Origin: Gammaproteobacteria bacterium
GTDB taxonomy: Bacteria; Pseudomonadota; Gammaproteobacteria; Nevskiales; Nevskiaceae
NCBI GenBank assembly: GCA_022599775.1
Contig: JAHZLQ010000014.1
Span: 30,478 to 94,477, forward strand
Length of the DNA stretch: 64,000 nt
Reading direction: 5' to 3'
Shown: positions 26,939 through 36,812 of the stretch, piece by piece
How positions within the stretch are numbered: the stretch's first letter is position 1
Layout: every line of letters starts with the position of its first letter
The notes under the pieces: generated by a model
The model's input: the letters and a program-made list of their open reading frames with translations, nothing else
What the model was told of the DNA's origin: nothing
Databases searched by the model: none
Translations under genes and position numbers: made by a program

Positions 26939-27436
26939 TCAGGCCGCCATTGGCAAAGCCCGTCCGGCGAACATACAGCGTGCCAGGCTTTCGCTGAGGT
27001 CCAGCACCAGGGTGGAACTCACCACGAACCGGGTGGCACTGATCTTCCAGGCACCGCCTTCCTTGCGATACTCATCTTCGTAGTAGCCCGCGAACTGCGT
27101 GCAGCGCTGCGCCTGGGTATCGATCAGAAAATAGTGCAGCCCCCAGGTGCCGGCTGCCGCGGTATCGCCGAGCACCTGAATCTGCGGATTCACGCCGTGA
27201 TGCATCTCCACCATGTGCTCATGGCAGCCGAGTTCACGGAACACCGCGGCCAGCGCGTCAGCATTGTCAAAACGTCCGATGGCGCCATAGTCGATGTGCG
27301 CCGCGCCGTCGACGAAGCAGCCGCGCATTCCGTCCACGTCCTTGCGATCACAGCAAAACAGATAGCGCGCCTTGAGCGTGCGTATCGCCTCGACATCCTC
27401 AAGTGCCGCGATGCGGCGCAACAGATCCTGCTCCAT
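26939..27436 (-). CDS. SnoaL-like / NTF2-fold protein
   Basis: 165 aa. Same family as the gene at 1377-1868: R-R-I-A-A-L-E-D-V-E-A-I-R-T-L-K-A-R-Y at the N-terminus, then D-V-D-G-M-R-G-C-F-V-D-G-A. A central H-E-H-M-V-E-M-H-H-G His cluster corresponds to the pocket of dehydratase-like members. The AGGAG seven bases before ATG 27436 fixes the start; the longer frame to 27592 runs through a terminator and is rejected. Function probably a small-molecule dehydratase or isomerase; substrate unknown. Confidence 0.75.
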   Translation of the reverse strand: MEQDLLRRIAALEDVEAIRTLKARYLFCCDRKDVDGMRGCFVDGAAHIDYGAIGRFDNADALAAVFRELGCHEHMVEMHHGVNPQIQVLGDTAAAGTWGLHYFLIDTQAQRCTQFAGYYEDEYRKEGGAWKISATRFVVSSTLVLDLSESLARCMFAGRALPMAA

Positions 27437-27550
27437 GGGTTTCTCCTGGTCGGCATGCATGCGCGTCGCAGTTGAACCTGCGGTGACGGCCGGCGAATCC
27501 CCCGTTTGGCTGAGGCGACAATCAATGCTTGCCGTCGGCGACCGGAAACC

Positions 27551-27579
27551 CAAAAAAGAAACCGGCGCACGCCGGTTTC
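27551..27579 (-). terminator. Rho-independent terminator of the FecR-domain gene
   Basis: 9-bp perfect stem (27558-27566 with 27571-27579), tetraloop, and T6 on the minus strand, 35 bases after the FecR gene stop. On the + strand the stem is followed by CTTTTT-like sequence, so it may work in both directions. Confidence 0.9.
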
Positions 27580-27613
27580 CTTTTTGTGCCACCCCTCCCT
27601 GCCGCGGCTGCGA

Positions 27614-28414
27614 TCAGTTGCGGGTATCCGTGGTCGAGGTCGTGCCACCACCGTCGTCGTCGTCGCCGAATACGGTGATCGCCATCCCGGTGATGGCAGC
27701 GGCGGAAACCGCCGCGCCGATCCCGACTGCGGTGGCGCCGGACGTCGCGGCCGAACCACCGGCCAGTCCTCCCCCGCCGCCGATCGGCGGCGTCCACTCG
27801 CCAGCGAGAATGCCGGGCTGGCTGCTCAGCGGTTGCGGCGCGAATTGCGGCCCGCTGACAACAGCGTACTCGCCTGCATCCAGATTCAGAGTGCCGTTGG
27901 CATTGCTGAGCACGCCACCGCCTTCCTCCACGCCGAAGTAAAGATCGCCGGACTCGGCGTCGATCGCGCCGAGAATGATCGAACCGCGAATTCCCATCGT
28001 GGCGGCCACCGAAGCCACCCGGTAGCTATCCATGTCCCGGCGCCCCAGGGAATGGGTCACGGCGCGAAATGCGCCCTTCAGCAGACGGTAGTAGCTGCGG
28101 CCCGTCTCCGGCGCGGCCTCGCTGCTCGGCGCCTGATAGTCCTCGATCGCGAATTCCGCGTTTGGCCGCAGGTAAATCTCCTCACCATTGGTCATGCGCA
28201 CGTAGAGGTAGCCGTTGCCACCGGTCGTCAGCACGTCCCCGCTTTCGACCGCGGAATTCTCGACCAGCTGGAGGTTCTGGCCGCCACGCTGCGCCGCGGC
28301 CCGGCCCCAGACCGAGACGACGGCACCTGCTTCAGCCCAGACCGGGGGCACGAACGCGAGCATCAACAGGCCCAGCGTGGCCGCAAAAAAACGATCCCTG
28401 ATCCCGATGGTCAT
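27614..28414 (-). CDS. FecR-domain protein
   Basis: 266 aa. Signal peptide (~1-28, ends W-A-E-A) then a FecR domain (~30-160): V-V-S-V-W-G-R-A, a G-D-V-L-T-T-G segment, and M-G-I-R-G-S, the typical V-A-T-P-T-G-I-R-G-like strand. The C-terminus has G-G-G-G-G-L, a hydrophobic Ala/Gly/Val-rich segment, then D-D-D-D, probably a membrane anchor. It lacks an adjacent sigma factor or FecA receptor, so it is likely a stand-alone envelope FecR-domain protein rather than part of an iron-citrate switch. An inverted repeat (28476-28497) lies just upstream. Confidence 0.75.
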   Translation of the reverse strand: MTIGIRDRFFAATLGLLMLAFVPPVWAEAGAVVSVWGRAAAQRGGQNLQLVENSAVESGDVLTTGGNGYLYVRMTNGEEIYLRPNAEFAIEDYQAPSSEAAPETGRSYYRLLKGAFRAVTHSLGRRDMDSYRVASVAATMGIRGSIILGAIDAESGDLYFGVEEGGGVLSNANGTLNLDAGEYAVVSGPQFAPQPLSSQPGILAGEWTPPIGGGGGLAGGSAATSGATAVGIGAAVSAAAITGMAITVFGDDDDGGGTTSTTDTRN

Positions 28415-28475
28415 ACGACCTTTTACACCTCTAGGAAACCACTCAAGCGCCCCCGCCACAGCGGCGAAAGCGACA

Positions 28476-28497
28476 CGCTGAATCCCAGAATTCAGCG
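28476..28497. promoter_or_regulatory. Inverted repeat upstream of FecR-domain gene
   Basis: Perfect 8-bp arms CGCTGAAT and ATTCAGCG with a six-base spacer, about 60 bases before the FecR-domain gene start. Candidate operator; not matched to a known factor. Confidence 0.3.
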
Positions 28498-28607
28498 GCG
28501 CTACGCCGTGAGGCCCCCCAACCACAATATCCACAACAGAGAATACTGAATCACGCTGCCGGAAGCACGACTTTGTGGATGGGTCCGGGCCAAGCACCGG
28601 TCGACAG

Positions 28608-29423
28608 CTATCGCCCGCTGCCGTAGTCCCAACGCGGGCGCCGCTTCTGCAGGAAGGCCTCGATGCCCTCACGAGCCTCCGCCCCGCGAACGGCGCTGGT
28701 GAACAGCAGTCCGGCCTGCCGCGTGAATTCGGCATCCGGCTCGGCGACCAGACTGAGCAGCAAATGCTTGGTCAAGGCGTTGGCACGAGGCGCGCAGCGC
28801 ATCACATCGGTGATCAGATCCGTCAGGCGATGTTGCAAGGCCTCTTCGCCGTCAAAAACGTCGTCCGCCATGCCGATCGCGGAGGCTTCCACGCCGTCGA
28901 ACTGAGCGCTCGTCAGGCACAAGCGGCGCGCAACAGGCAAACCCACGCGCTCGACCAGATATGGGGCGATCTGGGCGGGCGGCAGGCCTCGGCTGGTCTC
29001 GGGCACCGAGAAGCGAGTCGCCCGGTGCGCCATGACGATATCGCCGACGCAGGCCAGCCCCAGGCCACCGCCCAGCACCGCGCCCTCGCAGACCACAATG
29101 ACCACGGCAGGCGTGTCTCTCACCGCTTTGAGCAAGCGCGCCAATCCTTCGGAATATTCCAGCGCCGGATCCCGGCCCTCGGCATCCGCGCCCGCAAACA
29201 CGGCGCGCAGGTCGGCTCCGGCGCAGAAGTGGCCTTGCGAACCCCGCAGTACAACCGCCCGCAGCTCCGGCAGTCCTGCAATCGCCGCAAACTGTCGAGT
29301 CAGTGTGGAGATCATCTCGGCGGTCAGCGCATTGCGCGCACTCGGCCGGTTCAGGGTGAGATAAAGAATTCCGTCCTCAAGGCGACTCAGGATGGCTTCG
29401 GAACTTCCGTCAGTCTCTGTCAC
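28608..29423 (-). CDS. Enoyl-CoA hydratase/isomerase family protein
   Basis: 271-aa crotonase-fold enzyme. Seen: [10 protein letters not shown], the oxyanion-hole segments [12 protein letters not shown] and [12 protein letters not shown], and [12 protein letters not shown]. The glutamate of this last segment is in the position of a hydratase catalytic residue. Could be a general enoyl-CoA hydratase or a branched-chain type such as methylglutaconyl- or isohexenylglutaconyl-CoA hydratase. It lies upstream of etfA on the same strand but a terminator separates them. Confidence 0.88.
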   Translation of the reverse strand: MTETDGSSEAILSRLEDGILYLTLNRPSARNALTAEMISTLTRQFAAIAGLPELRAVVLRGSQGHFCAGADLRAVFAGADAEGRDPALEYSEGLARLLKAVRDTPAVVIVVCEGAVLGGGLGLACVGDIVMAHRATRFSVPETSRGLPPAQIAPYLVERVGLPVARRLCLTSAQFDGVEASAIGMADDVFDGEEALQHRLTDLITDVMRCAPRANALTKHLLLSLVAEPDAEFTRQAGLLFTSAVRGAEAREGIEAFLQKRRPRWDYGSGR

Positions 29424-29531
29424 GCGATGGTTCCTTGAAAAGCCGGCAAAGCGATACCGCGATATTGCGTTCTACACACTTCGGAAATCCTCTTCGGCGC
29501 GACCGCTTCCGGGCAGCGAAATATCTCTGAC

Positions 29532-29556
29532 GAAAAAGGCCGCCCGTGGGCGGCCT
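29532..29556 (-). terminator. Rho-independent terminator of etfBA
   Basis: 9-bp stem (29537-29545 with 29548-29556), followed on the minus strand by a T5 run. About 54 bases after the etfA stop. Confidence 0.8.
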
Positions 29557-29609
29557 CCATTGTTGACCTCAAAGCTTGAGGGCTCTGCTGAGCAGCGCTC
29601 AGCCCGGCC

Positions 29610-30548
29610 TCAAAGCTTTTCGGTCAGTTCCGGCACGATCTGGAACAGGTCGCCGACCAGGCCGAAGTCGGCCACCTCGAAGATCGGTGCGTCTTCGTCC
29701 TTGTTGATCGCAACGATCGTTCCGGCATCCTTGATGCCGGCCAGATGCTGGATCGCCCCGGAGATTCCGCAAGCCACGTACAGCGACGGCGCGATGATCT
29801 TGCCGGTCTGGCCGACCTGCATGTCGTTCGGCACGTAGCCGGAGTCGACCGCTGCGCGTGAGGCACCGACGCCGGCGCCCATCTTGTCCGCGAGCTTGAA
29901 GATGATCTCGAAGTTCTCGGAGCTGCCGAGCGCGCGACCACCGGAAACGACCTTGGGTGCCGACTGCAGGTCCGGACGATCCGACTTCTGCGCTTCCAGA
30001 CCCACGTACCGGGTATGGGACGGCAGCGCCGCATCGACCGTCTTGGCCTCGACGGCGGCCGAACCACCGGCGGCCACCGCGGTGAACGACGCCAGACGCA
30101 CCGTGGCGACGATCATCGGTTCGGCCGGAACCTCGACGGTCACGATGGCGTTGCCGGCGTAGATCGGGCGGTCGAAGCTGGTCGCGCCGTGCACGGCCAT
30201 GATGTCCGAGACCTGCTGCACATCGAGCAGCGCGGAAACGCGCGGCGCGAGGTCCTTGCCAAAGGTGCCGCCCGGGAACAGCACGTGGCTGTATCCGCCC
30301 TTGGCGATTTCGACGATCTGCGGCGCGAGAATCGCAGCCATCGGCTTGGCGTTCTCGGCACGTTCAACGGTGTAGACCTTGGCAACGCCGTCCAGCGCGG
30401 CCGCCTGCGAGGCGACCTCACCGAGACTGTCGCCGAACAGCACGACCTCGATATCGCCGCCGATGCCCTGCGCAGCGGCCACAACCTTGCCGACACCCGC
30501 GTTCAATTTGCCTTCGGCGTGTTCGCCGACGATCAGAATCTTGCTCAT
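29610..30548 (-). CDS. etfA: Electron transfer flavoprotein subunit alpha
   Basis: 312 aa. The FAD-carrying subunit of ETF, which takes electrons from acyl-CoA and related dehydrogenases. Seen: N-terminal A-E-G-K-L-N, the conserved [31 protein letters not shown] and [12 protein letters not shown], the FAD-binding signature. It follows etfB after 31 bases. AGAGGAAAG precedes the ATG. Confidence 0.97.
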   Translation of the reverse strand: MSKILIVGEHAEGKLNAGVGKVVAAAQGIGGDIEVVLFGDSLGEVASQAAALDGVAKVYTVERAENAKPMAAILAPQIVEIAKGGYSHVLFPGGTFGKDLAPRVSALLDVQQVSDIMAVHGATSFDRPIYAGNAIVTVEVPAEPMIVATVRLASFTAVAAGGSAAVEAKTVDAALPSHTRYVGLEAQKSDRPDLQSAPKVVSGGRALGSSENFEIIFKLADKMGAGVGASRAAVDSGYVPNDMQVGQTGKIIAPSLYVACGISGAIQHLAGIKDAGTIVAINKDEDAPIFEVADFGLVGDLFQIVPELTEKL

Positions 30549-30579
30549 TGCTTTCCTCTTTCGAATTTGAACGGGCGGC

Positions 30580-31326
30580 TCAGATCAGGCCCTTGGACTT
30601 CAGCGCTTCGACCAGTTCATCGACGCTCTTGACCATCACACCCTTGGAGCGCGACGGCGGCGGCGAGGTCTTGGTCACCTTGAGACCGGCACCCGGGGTG
30701 ACGCCCAGATCGGCGAAGCTCATCGCGTCGATCGGCTTCTTCTTGGCCTTCATGATGTCCGGCAGCTTGAGGTAACGCGGTTCATTCAAGCGCAGGTCGG
30801 CGGTGATCACGGCCGGAAGATCGATCTCGAGCGTTTCCAGACCGGAATCGATTTCGCGAGTGACCTTGGCCGTTTCGCCTTCGACCTCGACCTTGGAGGC
30901 GAAGGTGGCCTGCGGACACTCCAGCAGCGCCGCGACCATCTGGCCGGTCTGATTGGCGTCGTCGTCGATCGCCTGCTTGCCCAGAAGGAACAACTTGCCC
31001 TCTTCCTTCTTGAACACCGCGGCCAGGGCCTTGGCGGCCGTCAGCGGCTGGATGTCGCCTTCTTCCTTGACGTGCACGGCGCGATCGGCGCCGAAGGCCA
31101 GGGCGGTTCGCAGGGTTTCCTCGCTCTTCTGCCCGCCGATCGTGACGGCGACGATTTCGGTGACCACGCCCTTCTCACGAAGACGAACGGCCTCCTCCAT
31201 CGCGATTTCGTCGAACGGATTCATCGAGTGCTTGACGCCGTCGGTGACCACACCGCTGCCGTCCGACTTCACCTGTATGCGGACGTTGTAGTCCACCACG
31301 CGCTTGACGCTGACCAGAACTTTCAT
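30580..31326 (-). CDS. etfB: Electron transfer flavoprotein subunit beta
   Basis: 248 aa. AMP-binding partner of EtfA. Seen: N-terminal [27 protein letters not shown], the recognition-loop region D-D-D-A-N-Q-T-G-Q, and [26 protein letters not shown] precedes the ATG. First of the etfBA pair; the ETF-quinone oxidoreductase gene lies 71 bases upstream in the same direction. Confidence 0.97.
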   Translation of the reverse strand: MKVLVSVKRVVDYNVRIQVKSDGSGVVTDGVKHSMNPFDEIAMEEAVRLREKGVVTEIVAVTIGGQKSEETLRTALAFGADRAVHVKEEGDIQPLTAAKALAAVFKKEEGKLFLLGKQAIDDDANQTGQMVAALLECPQATFASKVEVEGETAKVTREIDSGLETLEIDLPAVITADLRLNEPRYLKLPDIMKAKKKPIDAMSFADLGVTPGAGLKVTKTSPPPSRSKGVMVKSVDELVEALKSKGLI

Positions 31327-31397
31327 TCGCCTCTCTCTTTCTCTAAATCGATCCGAAAAGAATTGATGCTGCTTGGGGGTCGACTGTGCGGTCGACT

Positions 31398-33056
31398 CTA
31401 CATGTTCGGGTAGTTGGGCCCACCCGAACCTTCAGGCGCAATCCACACGATGTTCTGCGCCGGGTCCTTGATGTCACAGGTCTTGCAATGCACGCAGTTC
31501 TGCGCATTGATCTGGAAACGCTTGCCGCCGTTGTCCGCGTCCACGACTTCGTAGACGCCGGCCGGGCAATAGCGTTGTGCCGGCTCGTCATACAGCGGCA
31601 GGTTCTTGTCGATCGGGATGCTGGGATCCTTCAGCGTCAGATGTATCGGCTGGTCTTCCTCATGATTGGTGCTTGAAAGGAACACCGAGGACAGCTTGTC
31701 GAAGCTCAGCTTGCCGTCCGGCTTGGCATAGGTGATGCGCTTGGATTCCGCCGCCTTCTTCAGGCATTCGTGATCCGGTTTGGTGTCGTGCAGCGTCAAC
31801 GGCAGCTTGCCGCCGAACCAGTTCTGATCCAGATAATTGAATGCGCCGCCGAGCAGTACACCGTACTTGTGGATCGCAGGGCCGAAGTTGCGGCTACGGA
31901 ACAGCTCGTCGCTCAGCCAGCTTGCCTTGAACTTCTCGGGGTAGGCCGAAACCACATCACCGCCCTCGGCGCCACCCGCCAGTTTCTCGGCCACCGCCTC
32001 GGCTGCAAGCATGCCGGACTTCATCGCGGTGTGGCTGCCCTTGATCTTGGCGAAATTGAGCGTGCCCAGATCGCAGCCGATCAAGGCCCCGCCCGGGAAC
32101 ACCATCTTCGGCAGGGAGTTGTAACCGCCCTTGGTGATCGCACGCGCGCCGTAGGAAACACGCTTGCCGCCTTCCAGATACTGCTTGATCACCGGGTGAT
32201 GCTTGAAGCGCTGGAATTCGTCGAACGGTGACAGAAACGGATTGGTGTACGACAGGTCCACGATCAGCCCGACCACCACCATGTTGTTTTCAAGGTGGTA
32301 CAGGAACGAGCCGCCCGGGTTGGCGTCGTCCAGGGGCCAGCCGGCGCCGTGCACGACCAGGCCCTTCTCATGCTTGGCCGGATCGATTTCCCAAAGCTCC
32401 TTGAGGCCAATCCCGAAATGCTGGGGATCGACGCCTTCGCGCAAGTTGTACTGTTCGAGCAGGCGCTTGCCGATATGGCCTCGGCAACCTTCTGCAAACA
32501 GTGTGTACTTGGCGCGCAGTTCCATGCCGGGGGTGAACGCGCCTTCCTTGGGCTTGCCTTCGCGGTCGACACCGAGGTCGCCGGTGACGATCCCGCGCAC
32601 GATGCCATCTTCGATGATCGCGTCCTGCGCGGCGAAGCCCGGATAGATTTCAACGCCGAGCGCTTCGGCCTGCTCGCCGAGCCAGCGACACAGATTGCCC
32701 AGCGAGATGATGTAGTTGCCTTCGTTGTGCATGGTTTTCGGCACAAACAGATTCGGCAGCTTGGTGGCCGCCGTTTCGCTGCGAAACAGATAGACGTCGT
32801 CTCGCACGACCGGCGCGTTCAGGGGCGCGTCTCGATCTTTCCAGTCCGGGAACAGCTCGTCCAGGGCACGCGGTTCAAACACCGCGCCGGACAGGATGTG
32901 GGCGCCGACCTCCGAGCCTTTCTCAACGACGCAGACGTTGATTTCCTTGCCGGTTTCCTCGGCAATCTGTTTCAGGCGGCACGCGGCGGAAAGCCCTGCG
33001 GGGCCGGCTCCGACGACGACGACGTCATACTCCATCACATCACGTTCTACAGTCAT
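31398..33056 (-). CDS. Electron transfer flavoprotein-ubiquinone oxidoreductase
   Basis: 552 aa, normal length. Membrane-associated FAD and [4Fe-4S] enzyme that passes electrons from ETF to ubiquinone. Seen: N-terminal dinucleotide fold [19 protein letters not shown], the quinone-binding region G-G-Y-N-S-L-P-K, and the C-terminal cluster cysteines (Y-C-P-A-G-V-Y-E and [11 protein letters not shown]). Clustering with etfBA shows a complete route from acyl-CoA oxidation to the quinone pool. Start at 33056 or M8. Confidence 0.96.
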   Translation of the reverse strand: MTVERDVMEYDVVVVGAGPAGLSAACRLKQIAEETGKEINVCVVEKGSEVGAHILSGAVFEPRALDELFPDWKDRDAPLNAPVVRDDVYLFRSETAATKLPNLFVPKTMHNEGNYIISLGNLCRWLGEQAEALGVEIYPGFAAQDAIIEDGIVRGIVTGDLGVDREGKPKEGAFTPGMELRAKYTLFAEGCRGHIGKRLLEQYNLREGVDPQHFGIGLKELWEIDPAKHEKGLVVHGAGWPLDDANPGGSFLYHLENNMVVVGLIVDLSYTNPFLSPFDEFQRFKHHPVIKQYLEGGKRVSYGARAITKGGYNSLPKMVFPGGALIGCDLGTLNFAKIKGSHTAMKSGMLAAEAVAEKLAGGAEGGDVVSAYPEKFKASWLSDELFRSRNFGPAIHKYGVLLGGAFNYLDQNWFGGKLPLTLHDTKPDHECLKKAAESKRITYAKPDGKLSFDKLSSVFLSSTNHEEDQPIHLTLKDPSIPIDKNLPLYDEPAQRYCPAGVYEVVDADNGGKRFQINAQNCVHCKTCDIKDPAQNIVWIAPEGSGGPNYPNM

Positions 33057-33162
33057 TGCTTGCTCAAGCTGGCGGATTGGAAGGGGGTCCGTTCAGGACA
33101 ATCAAGTCGATCATTGTAACGCGAGACGACTGAAGGCTGGCTGTCAGACCCGATTTTCCGGC

Positions 33163-33702
33163 TCACGCCAGCAACCCCGCCCCGAGCCATGCGGCCGCTG
33201 CGAGCAGCAAGGCGGACAGCAGACCCGCGGCCAGATCGTCGATCATCACGCCGAGACCACCATCGACATGCGCATCCAACCAGCGAATCGGCCAGGGCTT
33301 GGCGATGTCGAAGATCCGGAACAGCACGAATCCGGCCAGCAATCCGGTCCACATCGGCCAGGGCCAGAGCCCCAACGCCGGCAGCAACGGCATCACGGTC
33401 AACAAATAGGCCACGATTTCATCAAAGACCACACCGGGATGATCCGGCACGCCCAGACGCCGGCAGCTTTCGCCACAGATGCGCACGCCGACGATCGAGG
33501 CGACCACCAGCAATCCCGCGTAGACCGGCCACGGAAGCCACAGCAGCGCCAGAGCGATCGGCACCGCGGCCAGCGTGCCCCAGGTTCCGGGCGCGGTGCG
33601 GGCGAGTCCGCTGCCGAACCCGAAGGCCAGGAAATGGACGGGCGTCGTCATGATCAGGCGCGCCGGAAACTTCGGCGCAACGCGAAAGGCGCTGCTCTTC
33701 AT
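33163..33702 (-). CDS. pgpA: Phosphatidylglycerophosphatase A
   Basis: 179-aa integral membrane phosphatase making phosphatidylglycerol from phosphatidylglycerophosphate. Seen: F-G-F-G-S-G-L-A-R-T-A-P-G-T-W-G-T, H-P-G-V-V-F-D-E-I-V-A-Y and F-R-I-F-D-I-A-K-P-W-P-I with several hydrophobic helices, all typical. The ATG overlaps the thiL stop by four bases (ATGA), fixing the start and implying coupling. Last gene of the riboflavin-nusB-thiL run. Confidence 0.93.
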   Translation of the reverse strand: MKSSAFRVAPKFPARLIMTTPVHFLAFGFGSGLARTAPGTWGTLAAVPIALALLWLPWPVYAGLLVVASIVGVRICGESCRRLGVPDHPGVVFDEIVAYLLTVMPLLPALGLWPWPMWTGLLAGFVLFRIFDIAKPWPIRWLDAHVDGGLGVMIDDLAAGLLSALLLAAAAWLGAGLLA

Positions 33703-34649
33703 GCGAAATGGTCGAATCCGTATTTTTCGAAGGCGTGCAGGGTACCGTCCAGGGCCCGCAGGCGCACACCGGGGGCCGCGGAAATACGGCCGATCGGCGT
33801 CAGTTCGCAGACGCGGGTCGCCTGATCGAGACGATCGGGCGGAATGCACAGGCAGAGTTCATAGTCGTCGCCGCCGGTCGCCTGAAAGCGCAAGCGTGTC
33901 TGCGCATCCGGTATCAGGGCCATCAGCGCCGCCGATGCGGGAAATCGCGCGGCTTCGAGATCGGCACCGACCTCGCTGGCAGTGCAGACATGCCCGAGGT
34001 CCGCCACCAGACCGTCGGATACATCGATCGCTGCCGACGCGAGTTCGAGCAGCGCCCGGCCCTCGTCGAGGCGCGGAACCGGGCGTTCAAGCCGGCGTCG
34101 AAGTTCGGCCTCGAACCCGGTTGGCTCACTGCCGGCCTGTTCGAATCGGTCCAATGCGGCGGCCGCGTCGCCCAGCGAGCCGGTCACCACGACCCAATCA
34201 CCGGCTCTGGCACCACTGCGGCGCAGCGCACAGGCGCGCGGAACCAGGCCCATGGCCGTGACCGAAATCGTGAGCGGCCCGCGCGTGATGTCGCCGCCGA
34301 CCAGGGCGACGCCCGCGGACCTCGCGAGCTCGCCAAAGCCTTGGGAAAAGCCGGCCGCCCAGGCATCGTCGAGACGGGGCAAGCTCAGCGCCAAAGTGAG
34401 CCATCGCGCTTCGGCCCCCATCGCCGCTAGATCGGACAGATTCACCGCCAGCGACTTCCATCCGATATCCGCCGCGGCGGTCCGCTCCGGAAAATGGCGC
34501 CCGGCCACCAGGGTGTCCGCCGTGACCACGAGCTGCCGGTCCGGCGGAACATCGAGGATCGCGGCATCGTCACCGATGCCCAGAACGATCCCGCCACCGT
34601 CCGGCGCCAACCCAGCGAAGTGTCGGCGAATCAGCTCGAACTCGCCCAT
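33699..34649 (-). CDS. thiL: Thiamine-monophosphate kinase
   Basis: 316 aa, ATP-grasp-independent AIR-synthase-fold kinase that makes thiamine pyrophosphate from thiamine monophosphate. Seen: G-I-G-D-D-A-A-I-L, V-T-A-D-T-L-V-A-G-R-H-F, the A-V-N-L-S-D-L-A-A-M-G segment, G-G-D-I-T-R-G-P-L, and A-I-D-V-S-D-G-L-V-A-D. It starts three bases after the nusB stop and overlaps pgpA, an order common in gammaproteobacteria. Confidence 0.95.
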   Translation of the reverse strand: MGEFELIRRHFAGLAPDGGGIVLGIGDDAAILDVPPDRQLVVTADTLVAGRHFPERTAAADIGWKSLAVNLSDLAAMGAEARWLTLALSLPRLDDAWAAGFSQGFGELARSAGVALVGGDITRGPLTISVTAMGLVPRACALRRSGARAGDWVVVTGSLGDAAAALDRFEQAGSEPTGFEAELRRRLERPVPRLDEGRALLELASAAIDVSDGLVADLGHVCTASEVGADLEAARFPASAALMALIPDAQTRLRFQATGGDDYELCLCIPPDRLDQATRVCELTPIGRISAAPGVRLRALDGTLHAFEKYGFDHFA

Positions 34650-34652
34650 GCC

Positions 34653-35132
34653 TCAAAGTCCGGCCGAGACTTCCACCGAACGTGTGCTGCGCGCGACCTT
34701 GTCGAGCACGCCGTTGACGAACTTGAAACTCTCGTCGACGCCGCCGAACATCTTGGCGAGATTGACCGATTCGTTGACCACGACACGCCACGGCACATCG
34801 GGACAGAACACCAGTTCATAGGTCCCCACCATCAGAATCGCGCGCTCCATCGGGTCCAGCTCATGCACGGGACGGTCCAGATGCGGCGTGAAGTGCGTCA
34901 ACAACTGTGGCGCCTCGCGCACGGTGCCGTCGAGCAGCGCCTGAAAGTATTCGGCATCGGCTCGCCCCAGACCCGGATCCTCGCGGAACTGCTTGAGCAG
35001 GCGCTCGGGCGGCGTTTCGTTGAACAGCCAGCTGTACAGCGCCTGCACCGTCAGCCGGCGCGCCAGGCCGCGGCGGCTCTGCGGCATCGGATCTTTGCGA
35101 ACCTGATCTTTCAAGACGTTTCCAGCCCCCAT
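34653..35132 (-). CDS. nusB: Transcription antitermination factor NusB
   Basis: 159 aa. All-helical RNA-binding factor for rRNA antitermination. Seen: S-R-R-G-L-A-R-R-L-T-V-Q-A-L-Y-S-W, L-D-P-M-E-R-A-I-L-M-V-G-T-Y-E-L, W-R-V-V-V-N-E-S-V-N-L-A-K and K-F-V-N-G-V-L-D-K-V-A. The ATG at 35132 overlaps the ribH end by 22 bases; M16 (35087) would match the usual N-terminus better, and neither has a good ribosome-binding site. Confidence 0.94.
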   Translation of the reverse strand: MGAGNVLKDQVRKDPMPQSRRGLARRLTVQALYSWLFNETPPERLLKQFREDPGLGRADAEYFQALLDGTVREAPQLLTHFTPHLDRPVHELDPMERAILMVGTYELVFCPDVPWRVVVNESVNLAKMFGGVDESFKFVNGVLDKVARSTRSVEVSAGL

Positions 35133-35611
35133 TCGAATCGAATCATTTCGAGCACCGCCTGTGCGGACTCGTAACCCTTGTTGTCCTTGCCGTCACCCGA
35201 TCGCGCGATGGCCTGCTCGACCGTATCGACCGTCAGCACACCGAAACCTAGCGGGATTCCGTAGCGCAGCATGACATCCTGCAGGCCACGCGCGCACTCG
35301 CCGGCCACGAAATCGAAATGCGGGGTCTCGCCGCGAATCACCGCGCCCAGCGCCACCACCGCATCGAAATGCTTGCCGTGCGCGATACGCTCGCAGGCCA
35401 GCGGCACTTCGAACGCCCCCGGCACGCGGTACAGGCGGGTATTGGAATCGCGCACGCCCCAATCCGACAGCGCCTGCCGCGCGCCGTCGATCAGCGCATC
35501 GACAATCTCGCAATTCCAGCGCGTGGCGACGATCGCGATCCGGGTATTCATAAGCTCGCCCGGCGCCGGCGGCGATGGTGCCGCATAACCGGATTTTTGG
35601 TCCGCACTCAT
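35111..35611 (-). CDS. ribH: 6,7-dimethyl-8-ribityllumazine synthase
   Basis: 166 aa. Condenses 5-amino-6-ribitylamino-uracil with dihydroxybutanone phosphate. Seen: I-A-I-V-A-T-R-W-N, V-P-G-A-F-E-V-P-L, A-L-G-A-V-I-R-G-E-T-P-H-F-D and G-V-L-T-V-D-T-V-E-Q-A, plus D-N-K-G-Y-E at the C-terminus. It has a ~20-residue N-terminal extension rich in Pro and Ala before M-N-T-R-I-A; M21 is an alternative start. Confidence 0.95.
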   Translation of the reverse strand: MSADQKSGYAAPSPPAPGELMNTRIAIVATRWNCEIVDALIDGARQALSDWGVRDSNTRLYRVPGAFEVPLACERIAHGKHFDAVVALGAVIRGETPHFDFVAGECARGLQDVMLRYGIPLGFGVLTVDTVEQAIARSGDGKDNKGYESAQAVLEMIRFEWGLETS

Positions 35612-35647
35612 GGATTCAGTTCCTGTCTCGGATTGTTGGCACGCCCA

Positions 35648-36811
35648 TCAGTCGCAATGCTCGTAGCCCACGACTTCCAGTCCGAATCCGCCGATCGATT
35701 GCATGCGCTTGGGCGCCGACAGCACGCGCATGCGTCGTACGCCCAGGTCGACGAGGATCTGCGCACCGATGCCGTAGGTGCGCAGGGTATGCCGCGACTC
35801 CGGGTCCTGAACGGCCGGATCCTGGCTGGCCGACTGCGGGTTCAGTCCCAACACACCTTGAACCAGGTCTCGCGGCGTCTCGGTCTTGCGCAGAATCACG
35901 ACGATTCCGTTGTCGGCCTGTGCCACACGTTGCAGCGCGCGACGCAAGGGCCAGCCGGCGCCAGCCTGTTCGACACCGAGCAGATCCGCCAGGGTGTTGC
36001 GCACGTGCACGCGAACCAGAGTCGGCGTTTCCGGACTCACGCTGCCGTGAACCATGGCGAGGTGCACGGCATTGTCGATCGCGTCCTGATAGGTCACCAG
36101 CCGGAATTCGCCGAACTCGGTCCGCACCTGGGCTTCGGCGACGCGCTCGACCGTATGCTCGTTGTGCAGGCGATAGCGAATCAGGTCGGCAATGGTACAG
36201 ATCTTGATCTGATGCCGCCGCGCGAATGCGAGCAGATCGTCGCGACGCGCCATCGTCCCGTCTTCATTGAGGATTTCCACGATTACGGAGGCCGGCTCCA
36301 GACCGGCCATGCGCGCCAGATCGCAGCCTGCCTCGGTATGGCCGGCACGCGTCAGGACGCCGCCCGCCTGCGCCGTCAGCGGAAAGATGTGGCCAGGCTG
36401 GACCAAGTCTTCGGGCCGCGCGTCGCGAGCCACCGCGGCCTGCACGGTGCGCGCGCGATCGAACGCGGAAATTCCGGTGGTCACACCTTCGGCGGCCTCG
36501 ATCGACACGGTGAACGCGGTTTTGTGCTTGTCGTCGCCGACGGCAACCATCGGCGGCAAGCGCAACTGGCGACAACGATCGGCGGTGAGCGTCAGACAAA
36601 TCAGACCGCGGCCATAGCGGGCCATGAAATTGATGTCCTCGGCGCGGACGCGCTCGGCCGCCATGACCAGATCGCCTTCGTTCTCCCGATCCTCGTCATC
36701 CATCACCACGACCATCTTGCCGGCCGCGATGTCGGCGACCACATCCTCGATCGGATCCAGAGCGCCGTGTTCGGCTCCGCTGAGACTTTCCGGGGGTACC
36801 GCTTTGTTCAT
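35648..36811 (-). CDS. ribBA: 3,4-dihydroxy-2-butanone 4-phosphate synthase with degenerate GTP cyclohydrolase II domain
   Basis: 387 aa. The N-terminal DHBP synthase domain (~20-220) is intact: V-M-D-D-E-D-R-E-N-E-G-D-L, R-A-G-H-T-E-A-G-C-D-L. The C-terminal half has the GTP cyclohydrolase II fold pattern but the region that should hold the zinc cysteines (C-x2-G-D...C-D-C) reads R-V-H-V-R-N-T-L-A-D-L with no cysteine. The later Y-G-I-G-A-Q-I-L-x-D-L-G segment is retained. The protein is thus probably a DHBP synthase only, and a true RibA should exist elsewhere in the genome. Two bases separate it from ribE. Confidence 0.9.
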   Translation of the reverse strand: MNKAVPPESLSGAEHGALDPIEDVVADIAAGKMVVVMDDEDRENEGDLVMAAERVRAEDINFMARYGRGLICLTLTADRCRQLRLPPMVAVGDDKHKTAFTVSIEAAEGVTTGISAFDRARTVQAAVARDARPEDLVQPGHIFPLTAQAGGVLTRAGHTEAGCDLARMAGLEPASVIVEILNEDGTMARRDDLLAFARRHQIKICTIADLIRYRLHNEHTVERVAEAQVRTEFGEFRLVTYQDAIDNAVHLAMVHGSVSPETPTLVRVHVRNTLADLLGVEQAGAGWPLRRALQRVAQADNGIVVILRKTETPRDLVQGVLGLNPQSASQDPAVQDPESRHTLRTYGIGAQILVDLGVRRMRVLSAPKRMQSIGGFGLEVVGYEHCD

Positions 36812-36812
36812 G

